6,613 bases of DNA from J088 sp003695505 [NCBI: Candidatus Dadabacteria bacterium] (lineage in GTDB: Bacteria; J088): contig RFIY01000152.1 in NCBI GenBank assembly GCA_003695505.1, positions 1 to 6,613 on the forward strand. The letters run 5' to 3'. The stretch's first letter is position 1. Each line of letters opens with the position of its first letter. A program made the position numbers and the translations under genes. This document shows positions 1-5,754 of the stretch, piece after piece. The notes beneath the pieces were generated by a model, which did not search any database, was not told the DNA's origin, and saw only the letters and a program-made list of their open reading frames with translations.

Positions 1-119
1 AGGTCGAGGCGACCAACAGCCGCCGCGATGATATCTGGCGGGCGTTCGTACGGTACGCGCGCACGGGAGTGGATATCGAACTGGAGAATCCGCCCGCGGA
101 CCTGCTGCCGAGCGGGTAA
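1..119 (+). CDS. C-terminal end of an unidentified upstream protein (partial)
   Basis: Reading in the frame that starts at base 3 gives an open stretch of 38 to 39 codons closed by TAA at 117-119. The tail contains RRDDIWRAFVRYARTGVD and ends in PPADLLPSG, a balanced composition that reads like real protein. The competing frame on the same strand, which could extend the next gene back to base 28, is rich in Arg, Trp and Cys and looks like a shadow. The stop lies 25 bp before the ATG of the glycosyltransferase gene on the same strand, so the two probably share a transcript. The fragment is too short to assign a family; a polysaccharide-synthesis role is only suggested by position. The 5' end lies outside the window. 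Confidence 0.6.
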   Translation, partial: VEATNSRRDDIWRAFVRYARTGVDIELENPPADLLPSG

Positions 120-144
120 GGAATCACGGCGCGGCGCACAAGAG

Positions 145-1257
145 ATGCCGCACATCGTCCACATATCGAACATTCATCGCGCCGATGACGCGAGAATTTT
201 TGCCCGCCAGTGCGTTTCCGCATCGTCAGCAGGCTTTCAGGTCACGCTGCTTGGGCGTGTCGAGCGGCCCGATTGTCGGGCCGGTGTCCAGCGCCGACCG
301 ATCCCGACGCATGTGCCGGTGTCAAGATCGCCGATAGCCTACCGCAGAATACATCAGACAATCTTGCGCGAAGCGGATGAACTCGCCGCCGATCTGTACC
401 AGTTTCACGATGTCGAACTGATTGATGTGGCTCTCGCGCTCATTCGGCGCGGGAGAACGGTGGTGTTCGACGCGCATGAAGACCATCCACGCCAGGTTCG
501 GGCAATGGGTTCGGGCAAAGGCATCCTTGGCCAGATCAAACCGCTGTGGGTGCACAGGCGCATTCGCGCGATGGATCACCAGGCCGCGGGGATCATTGCG
601 GCCACGCAGACGATTTTGAACACATACGACAATCCCTCGCGCGTACTCGTGCGCAATTTTCCGAGGGTTTCCCTGTTCCAGTCGCGAGAAAAACGTCGTC
701 ACCAGATCGTCTATGTGGGTGGGTTGTCAAGGGCCAGGGGGGCCGACGTCATGGTTCAGGCCATGGCGTACCTGCAGCACCCGGACGCAACATTACACAT
801 CATGGGCGCGGAGCTGGAGCCAGGCCTCGTCGGGGAGCTGAAGGCGCTTCCCGGCGCCGCTCGCGTGAAATGGTATCCACACTCAACCTACCAGGAGGCA
901 ATCACGCTGCTCGAATCTTCGGGGCTGGGTCTGTTTGTCGCCGCGCCCATGCGTCATTTGCGCGACTCCCTTCCCGTCAAGATCTACGAGTACATGGCGG
1001 CATCCATGCCGATGATTGTCAGCGACTTTCCCGAGTGGCGCGAACAGTTCGCCGCATCGGGTGCCGTCGAGTTTGTACCGCCGCAGGACCCGATTGCCCT
1101 TGCGAAGCGGATGGATCAACTGCTTCTGGATCCAGACGGACTCGAGGTTCGTGGCCGGCTCGGTCGAAAATGGGTGGAACAGCATTGTAGCTGGGAGCGG
1201 GAATCGGAGCGGCTGATCGGTTTTTATCGGCAGCTACTTGAAAGTCGTCGCAAATAA
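145..1257 (+). CDS. GT4-family (GT-B fold) glycosyltransferase
   Basis: A 370-residue cytoplasmic sugar transferase expected to move a sugar from a nucleotide-sugar donor to a growing lipid-linked glycan. The N-terminal domain opens with HISNIHRADDARIF (residues 6-19), the usual opening of GT4 enzymes that act on surface polysaccharides, followed by LYQFHDVELI (84-93) and FDAHEDHPRQV (108-118), matching the common HD and DVHEDYP-type motifs. The C-terminal donor-binding domain starts at VYVGG (189-193) and carries LPVKIYEYMAASMPMIVSD (276-294), whose Glu282 is at the position that contacts the donor nucleotide-sugar. Length is normal for the family. The start at 145 is preferred over an in-frame ATG at 28 because the family's N-terminus begins there and the extension overlaps the preceding gene with unlikely sequence. 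No strong Shine-Dalgarno precedes it. Donor and acceptor are unknown. Confidence 0.92.
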   Translation: MPHIVHISNIHRADDARIFARQCVSASSAGFQVTLLGRVERPDCRAGVQRRPIPTHVPVSRSPIAYRRIHQTILREADELAADLYQFHDVELIDVALALIRRGRTVVFDAHEDHPRQVRAMGSGKGILGQIKPLWVHRRIRAMDHQAAGIIAATQTILNTYDNPSRVLVRNFPRVSLFQSREKRRHQIVYVGGLSRARGADVMVQAMAYLQHPDATLHIMGAELEPGLVGELKALPGAARVKWYPHSTYQEAITLLESSGLGLFVAAPMRHLRDSLPVKIYEYMAASMPMIVSDFPEWREQFAASGAVEFVPPQDPIALAKRMDQLLLDPDGLEVRGRLGRKWVEQHCSWERESERLIGFYRQLLESRRK

Positions 1258-1265
1258 TCAGGCTA

Positions 1266-2624
1266 CTATGGTCGTGCTGAGAGGATCTCGAGCATCTTAA
1301 GATAAGTCTGACGGGCACGCCGGTGGACGAGCCGGTCGTTGTGCCACAGGATGACGACACGACCACCGGTGATGAGGGACTGGTTCCGCAGGCGCTCCAC
1401 GCGGGTCAGGAGTTCATCCAGACTGCTTCGCTCGTACTCGAGTACGGCGACTTCCATAAGCAACAGGGGAACTTCGACCAGGTCGAGTGTGCGCTCGGAG
1501 GCAATATCGTAGACAGGAACCGGATGGCCGGTTCCCAGCCTGTAGCCCGTTCGGTCGGGGAAACCCACGGAGCTGTCGAAAGTGAGGCCGGCCTCGTCCC
1601 AGGCGGGCCACATGTCCGGACGCCACCGCAAATAGTGGTGACGTCCGCCCCATTCGTTCTGGACAATGCCGAGTCGTTCGCAGTGATCGCGGAGGAACGA
1701 AAACTCCGTCTGGATCAGATCGGGAGTATCAAGACAGGCATAACTGGCGTGGTAGCCGAGCTGGTGGCCTCGTTTGTGCAGTGTACACAGGAGCGCATCA
1801 ATCCGAGGGTCGCCAAGCCTGTAGGTAGCGTCGAGTGGGTGGTTGCCGCCGCCGAAAAAATTAAATGCGCCACAAAGGTCGAAACGCTCCAGCGCCGTGC
1901 AAATGAAATCGAACGTGTCCATGACATCAGTGCGTCGCATCATCGACAGGACGCGTCCGAATGCCAGTTCCGGATCCCGGTCACGCAACAGGTTTGCCGC
2001 ACTTCTGCGCAGGCGGTGCGCTGTGCCGGTGACGTCGTGTTCCCAGGGACGGTCAACATCGTGCGTCACGAGTGGTGGTGAAGAATGCTGCGCGACAGAA
2101 GCTTCGAAACCAGGGGCGACGCGCTGAAGCGCGTCTTCGATCAGTACCGCGTAAAGATCGACGACCGGAACCATTTCGCAGTTGTGCTGGACCAGCAAAT
2201 GCTCACGGGAGCACGATCGACCGTGTTCGTCGACGCTGGATCCATCTGCCTGTCCTGAAAGCAGGATCCAGGCGGCATCAAACAATGGGAAGTTGATGTG
2301 TAGTGTTGCGCCATGTGATGTCCACGGAAGTGTAGTGCCCACGGGCACGCCGAATGCGGGAACCTGCGTGTCGCGAATCGTCAGCCATGGTGGCTTGCGC
2401 CAGATCTGTTCATCCAATTCCTGGTGGATGGCCGCACCAGATTGTGTCAGCGGAGTGGTTGGTACCGTAATGCTGCCTGCGCCAGCGCGAAGCACGACAT
2501 CGGTTGCCGCAGCCGCCAAAGGCGTGGCCCATTCAATGTTCGCGCCAAGGATATGCCTGACCACGATGTCAACGGCATATCGCAGACGCGGTCGATCCGG
2601 GCAGTGAATCTGAATGGTCTTCAT
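1266..2624 (-). CDS. Polysaccharide deacetylase-like protein (NodB/CE4 fold) with extra N-terminal domain
   Basis: A 452-residue protein. Residues 1 to about 180 form an N-terminal domain of the kind seen ahead of some uncharacterised deacetylase-like proteins in polysaccharide loci. From about residue 184 it carries NodB/CE4-like motifs: LVTHDVDRPW (185-194) supplies the Asp189/Asp191 pair expected for catalytic base and metal ligand; GYHASY (290-295) corresponds to the HxxxH-type metal motif but has Tyr295 where classical enzymes have the second His; GGRHHYLRW (326-334), FDSSVGFPD (349-357) and LWHND (426-430) follow. No signal peptide is visible, so it should be cytoplasmic. If active it would hydrolyse N- or O-acetyl groups on a sugar intermediate; catalysis is not proven by the motifs. 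It converges on the GT4 gene with 8 bp between stops and diverges from the sulfotransferase gene. The ATG has no obvious Shine-Dalgarno. Confidence 0.87.
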   Translation of the reverse strand: MKTIQIHCPDRPRLRYAVDIVVRHILGANIEWATPLAAAATDVVLRAGAGSITVPTTPLTQSGAAIHQELDEQIWRKPPWLTIRDTQVPAFGVPVGTTLPWTSHGATLHINFPLFDAAWILLSGQADGSSVDEHGRSCSREHLLVQHNCEMVPVVDLYAVLIEDALQRVAPGFEASVAQHSSPPLVTHDVDRPWEHDVTGTAHRLRRSAANLLRDRDPELAFGRVLSMMRRTDVMDTFDFICTALERFDLCGAFNFFGGGNHPLDATYRLGDPRIDALLCTLHKRGHQLGYHASYACLDTPDLIQTEFSFLRDHCERLGIVQNEWGGRHHYLRWRPDMWPAWDEAGLTFDSSVGFPDRTGYRLGTGHPVPVYDIASERTLDLVEVPLLLMEVAVLEYERSSLDELLTRVERLRNQSLITGGRVVILWHNDRLVHRRARQTYLKMLEILSARP

Positions 2625-2656
2625 GTACGCGATCTGAAACAGGTCTGAAGGCGGAG

Positions 2657-2674
2657 TCGTCCGGATCGTCCGGG
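2657..2674. repeat. Tandem pair of 9-bp repeats in the divergent gap
   Basis: TCGTCCGGA (2657-2665) is followed directly by TCGTCCGGG (2666-2674), identical at eight of nine positions. The pair sits between the starts of the deacetylase-like gene and the sulfotransferase gene, immediately before a palindrome. It could be a direct-repeat binding site for a regulator, or chance in GC-rich DNA. Confidence 0.5.
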
Positions 2675-2677
2675 CGG

Positions 2678-2700
2678 GCCACCGTACAATGTACGGTGGC
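2678..2700. promoter_or_regulatory. Perfect palindrome with 10-bp arms over the sulfotransferase start
   Basis: Left arm GCCACCGTAC (2678-2687) and right arm GTACGGTGGC (2691-2700) are exact reverse complements separated by AAT. The proposed ATG of the sulfotransferase gene is at 2689-2691, so A and U of the start codon would fall in the three-base loop of an RNA hairpin. No T tract follows on either strand, so it does not look like an intrinsic terminator. It may be an operator controlling the divergent pair, or an RNA hairpin limiting translation. The symmetry is observed; the function is inferred. Confidence 0.6.
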
Positions 2701-3633
2701 AGCTTGAAATCAGCATGGAAAGCGAACAGGGGCGTCGTGCAAAACGCGTTGACATTTTTCCGGACTCAGTTGACCGACATGCTACGGGAAGCCGTACGCC
2801 GTTATCGTCGCCGTCGACTGGGGATCGGGAATTATCAGACATGGGAATATCTTACTCCTGATGAGATTCTCGCGGATACGCGATGCATCTTCGTCGCCTC
2901 GACCGGGCGCTGTGGCACGGCCATGTTGACCGCGTTACTTGAGCACGATGTACGCAACCGTGTCTGGCACAAGCCAGCAGCCGAGCTGGGGTATCCATCG
3001 ACGATCAGCTACCGCGATTTCCATGATCAGCCGGATCGCATCGCTGAGCTTGTGTTCCACGCCCGTTTTGACATGATCAGCGATGCGGGGTTGCGTGGGT
3101 ACCGTTATGTCGAAACAAACAATCGCATCACGTTCTATCTGCCGGGACTGTTACGGCTGCTTCCACATGCGAAGGTGATCCATCTCATTCGAGATCCATT
3201 CGCATTCATTTCCAGCGGTGTGCGGCGAAAGTATTACCAGAACAGCCTTGGTGATCTGAGCCGGATCCGGCCGCGGCCTGGAGACGCACACAGTGACGAC
3301 TGGGCGCAGTGGTCGCCTCAGGTCCGCTGCGGATGGCTTTGGAACGAGACGAATCAATGGATAGAAGACGCCGTTACGGAACTTCCTGCCAATCAGTTGT
3401 TGCGCCTGCGGGCCGAAGATCTATTTCACGATCCCGCCACGGCTCGGGGGGTTCTGGATTTCTGCGAGACAGAAGCACCAGAGCGGCTGATCCGAAAGCT
3501 GCAACACAATCCGGTCAACGCGCAGGGAGGTCGTGGCTTGCAATATTCAGACTTTTCAGAAGCCGACCGGATGTTGATCCGGCGATTGACCCCGCTGAGA
3601 AAAAAATACGGTTATTCGCTTCCGGATGAATGA
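2689..3633 (+). CDS. Sulfotransferase-family protein
   Basis: A protein of up to 314 residues with the two signatures of PAPS-dependent sulfotransferases. IFVASTGRCGTAMLTALL (67-84) is the P-loop-like 5'-phosphosulfate-binding motif, and KVIHLIRDPFAFISSGVRR (162-180) is the 3'-phosphate-binding motif with Arg168 and Ser175/Ser176. A Trp-rich segment (205-224) and the C-terminal LRKKYGY (303-309) also fit the family. It would transfer sulfate from PAPS to a hydroxyl or amino group, plausibly on a glycan of this locus; the acceptor is unknown. Conserved sequence starts near residue 48, so the start is uncertain. The ATG at 2689 lies in a palindrome and lacks a clear ribosome site; GTG at 2737 follows AGGGG at 2728-2732, and another ATG lies at 2779. 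The 3' end overlaps the opposing FkbM gene by 22 bp. Confidence 0.85.
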   Translation: MYGGSLKSAWKANRGVVQNALTFFRTQLTDMLREAVRRYRRRRLGIGNYQTWEYLTPDEILADTRCIFVASTGRCGTAMLTALLEHDVRNRVWHKPAAELGYPSTISYRDFHDQPDRIAELVFHARFDMISDAGLRGYRYVETNNRITFYLPGLLRLLPHAKVIHLIRDPFAFISSGVRRKYYQNSLGDLSRIRPRPGDAHSDDWAQWSPQVRCGWLWNETNQWIEDAVTELPANQLLRLRAEDLFHDPATARGVLDFCETEAPERLIRKLQHNPVNAQGGRGLQYSDFSEADRMLIRRLTPLRKKYGYSLPDE

Positions 3634-4547
3634 TCCTTCGCCGGAGCGGGCCCCGGAAGATCGCCAAAGATGAAACCGCCCTCGAGCAGTTCGGTTTCGT
3701 AACCGCGTTCTTGCAGTATCGCGACGCATTCCGGGGCAACGTCGACGCCATCTGGCGAATACCGTGCCGCAATCGCGAGATGTCTTGGACGGTGTTGCTG
3801 CATGCCGCGTAACGCGTGTGCTTCTGCGCCATTGAGCTGGATGATCATCAGGTCGACATCCATTCCGGGGGCCGTTTCGGCAAGAATGTTGTCCAGAGTG
3901 TCGAGCGGTACTTCTACATGCGGCCGCTGACGGTCCAGGATGAGACTTCCGGCCTGGCCATCACGCGGCTTGATATGAAAGCGCCCTGAGCCAGGCTTGC
4001 TCCACACACCTTTCTGGACGATTTTCACATTTCCGCTGGTATTCGCCTGGACGTTCTTTCTCAGGATTGGTACGTTTTCCGGGTGCGGTTCGATGGCGAT
4101 TACAACCCCTTCCGGTCCGACTTCGCGAGCCAGTCGAACAGCGTAATAACCGCGATATGCACCCATTTCAGCGACGATATCTCCCGGAGAGACTGTATAG
4201 TGCCGCTGTTTTTTTGGCCCACCATACATCAACCCACCGCCGTCGAATCGAATGACCCGGTCAAGCGCGCAGAGGTAATGAGTGAACGGGACGCTGCTGC
4301 GCACCGCGCGAGGCAGCGTGCGATAGACGCGCCAGTAGTAATCAGGGGATGGCTTGTTGAAGAATGTCAGCCCATCATGTGTTCGTATCCAGACCAGGTC
4401 GCCTTCTTGTCCGATCTCATCGGGCAGACACCTCGCGAGGTCATGAGAAGCCTTTGTGACCGGGGCGATAAAATCGGGGTTGCCGGGCTTTAGTGCAAAC
4501 CGTAAACGAGAAAGAAAAGAAGGTTTCTCAGTACCCATTGGTCTCAT
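3612..4547 (-). CDS. FkbM-family methyltransferase-like protein
   Basis: A 311-residue protein with an N-terminal extension of about 120 residues and then a Rossmann-fold SAM-binding domain of the FkbM type. IVAEMGAYRGYYAVRLA (124-140) is motif I for SAM, VVIAIEPHPEN (148-158) is the motif with the acidic ribose ligand Glu153, VPLDTLDNIL (213-222) matches the family's conserved TLD stretch, and DLMIIQLNGAEAHALRG (232-248) corresponds to the usual I-D-x-E-G-A-E motif but reads Gln237 and Asn239 at the first two acidic positions. FkbM proteins O-methylate sugars or polyketides, so sugar O-methylation is the likely role here, with substrate unknown. The ATG at 4547 has no clear Shine-Dalgarno; a second ATG three codons on is equally possible. 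It follows the GT2 gene on the same strand after a 310-bp gap, suggesting its own promoter. Its 3' end overlaps the sulfotransferase gene. Confidence 0.86.
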   Translation of the reverse strand: MRPMGTEKPSFLSRLRFALKPGNPDFIAPVTKASHDLARCLPDEIGQEGDLVWIRTHDGLTFFNKPSPDYYWRVYRTLPRAVRSSVPFTHYLCALDRVIRFDGGGLMYGGPKKQRHYTVSPGDIVAEMGAYRGYYAVRLAREVGPEGVVIAIEPHPENVPILRKNVQANTSGNVKIVQKGVWSKPGSGRFHIKPRDGQAGSLILDRQRPHVEVPLDTLDNILAETAPGMDVDLMIIQLNGAEAHALRGMQQHRPRHLAIAARYSPDGVDVAPECVAILQERGYETELLEGGFIFGDLPGPAPAKDHSSGSE

Positions 4548-4857
4548 TCAATGTTTGGCGATCCAGGCAGGTGATGGTTCGACCCGCTATGATGCCGCAT
4601 CGCCTGTTCATGAGGTTTCTAAGTCCAATTTAATGGCGAACATGACTACTATAGCACCCTTGTGCCGGTTCCCGGAAATTGATCCAGCCGCAATGAGAGA
4701 CCACAGCTGCAATGACAGACCTGTTGTCATGATCATAACTTCTTGGATCTTTGCCAGGATTTGCCGGCTACGGTATTGCTGCGCGAGATCTCGTGAGCTG
4801 GGCTTCCCGTGCAGCATCACGACCATTCGCGACTTCGTCGGCGCACTCAAAGAGCGC
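4548..4857. other. 310-bp spacer without a convincing gene
   Basis: This gap separates the GT2 and FkbM genes, both on the minus strand. By eye it is more AT-rich than the flanking genes. The longest minus-strand frame here (80 codons, TTG at 4850) has no recognisable family, no ribosome site and an atypical composition. A possible extended -10 promoter lies at 4648-4656. The 8-bp palindrome ATGATCAT (4729-4736) and short arms ATGACA (4712-4717) and TGTCAT (4725-4730) are present but weak. It may be a long leader for the FkbM gene or the scar of an insertion or deletion. Confidence 0.6.
4648..4656 (-). promoter_or_regulatory. Possible extended -10 promoter for the FkbM gene
   Basis: The minus strand reads TGCTATAGT, a TGn extended -10 element with a hexamer matching TATAAT at five of six bases. 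No good TTGACA-like -35 sits 16 to 19 bp upstream, which extended -10 promoters can tolerate. Transcription would begin near 4641, giving a leader of roughly 95 bases before the ATG at 4547. Found by eye only. Confidence 0.35.
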
Positions 4858-5754
4858 TCAGGCGGGACGCTCTGTCGAACGGGTGACCAACCGCGAGGGA
4901 AAACGCTTTATGTCATCGATCAGATACATGATCCATCGCGCCAGCCCGCCCACAAAAACGAACGCGATGCGAAGCCGAGCCTTCGCTCCTCCAGGGCTTC
5001 TGAACGTGGCCCTTGCAGCATAGATGAAATAGGTCCAGTGAGGGAGCAGCGGTCGCCGCGGGCGTTCGAACAGGATCTGATAGTATCGCGTAATCATCGC
5101 GTCGCGATCGAGTGGTGCCCGAGGCATCCTGCGCTGCCAGACGACGTCTGAAACGCAGGCGAATGTTCCACGCAATGAAACCTCGCAGAGCAAGAGCCAG
5201 ATTGCAGCAAAGAAATTCTTTTCGAAACGAATTTTTTTCAGCACACTGGTGCGAAACATGCCATGAATTGCGGCGGCATCGCACCAGATTCCCAGCGCGA
5301 GCCGTGTTACCGGGTCATTGACGTGTCTCGTGTCCAGGAGTGGGCCTGAGAAACCGTTTGGAGATCCATCCGCGGCGATGAGCTGCAGCCGTCCGGTGAC
5401 CAGGGCGACATCGGGATCTTCCTGAAGCACCGCGGCCAGAGAGGAGAGGTAGTTGCTCGGAAACAGATCATGCCCACCGGAAAGCACGAAGAAGGGTGTC
5501 GTGGCACGATCAAGCAACGTCGCGACCGAACTATATGCGCCTTCATTACGATCGCGAAGGATCAATTTCACGCGCTCATCAAATTGCGCAAGTTCAAGCA
5601 GTTTCTCACGGGTGCCATCTGTTGACGCGTTGTCAACGATCAGGAGCTCAAGAGACTGCAGATCCTGATCGAGCCATGTACGAACCGTTTCTTCGATGTA
5701 GTCGATTTCGTTGTAGACCATAAGGCCGACGGTCACAATGGGTTTGGAAGTCAT
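4858..5754 (-). CDS. GT2-family (GT-A fold) glycosyltransferase
   Basis: A 298-residue sugar transferase expected on the cytoplasmic face of the inner membrane. The N-terminus VTVGLMVYNE (7-16) and LLIVDNASTDGT (38-49) are the classic nucleotide-binding elements of GT2 enzymes. TTPFFVLSGGHDLFPSNYL (85-103) occupies the position of the metal-binding DxD-type motif but has only a His-Asp pair (His95, Asp96). A hydrophobic stretch at about 262-280 may hold the C-terminus to the membrane. The ATG at 5754 overlaps the TGA of the flippase gene as ATGA, indicating translational coupling. The frame stays open upstream to 6048, but that part overlaps the flippase gene and is Arg-rich, so it is rejected. 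The upstream flippase supports a role in building a lipid-linked repeat unit; sugar specificity is unknown. Confidence 0.92.
   Translation of the reverse strand: MTSKPIVTVGLMVYNEIDYIEETVRTWLDQDLQSLELLIVDNASTDGTREKLLELAQFDERVKLILRDRNEGAYSSVATLLDRATTPFFVLSGGHDLFPSNYLSSLAAVLQEDPDVALVTGRLQLIAADGSPNGFSGPLLDTRHVNDPVTRLALGIWCDAAAIHGMFRTSVLKKIRFEKNFFAAIWLLLCEVSLRGTFACVSDVVWQRRMPRAPLDRDAMITRYYQILFERPRRPLLPHWTYFIYAARATFRSPGGAKARLRIAFVFVGGLARWIMYLIDDIKRFPSRLVTRSTERPA

Noticed and set aside
28-144. N-terminal extension of the GT4 protein from the ATG at 28
   Set aside because: It overlaps the more protein-like end of the preceding gene and lies outside the family's conserved N-terminus, which begins at the ATG at 145.
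546-1190. 214-codon open frame on plus inside the GT4 gene
   Set aside because: It is a shifted frame of a well-supported glycosyltransferase gene and its product is rich in Arg and Gly with no motif.
1276-1293. Hairpin GCTGAGA / TCTCGAGC as a terminator for the GT4 gene
   Set aside because: The stem is 7 bp with a bulge, lies in the deacetylase-like coding region and is not followed by a T tract.
1294-1303. 10-bp palindrome ATCTTAAGAT
   Set aside because: It is inside the C-terminal codons of the deacetylase-like gene and a match of this length can arise by chance.
1323-2081. 252-codon open frame on plus opposite the deacetylase-like gene
   Set aside because: It lies wholly antisense to a gene with clear CE4 motifs, and its translation has no recognisable family; long antisense frames are common in GC-rich coding DNA.
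2749-2754. TTGACA resembling a -35 box near the sulfotransferase start
   Set aside because: No -10-like hexamer lies 16 to 18 bp downstream.
4608-4850. 80-codon minus-strand frame in the 310-bp spacer
   Set aside because: It needs a TTG start, has no Shine-Dalgarno and no recognisable domain; it could be a decayed gene but nothing supports that directly.
4841-4857. Hairpin GCGCACT / AGAGCGC after the GT2 stop as a terminator
   Set aside because: The stem is short, has a central mismatch and lacks a T tract.
4456-5151. 231-codon plus-strand frame across the spacer
   Set aside because: Both ends are antisense to the FkbM and GT2 genes and the translation shows no motif.
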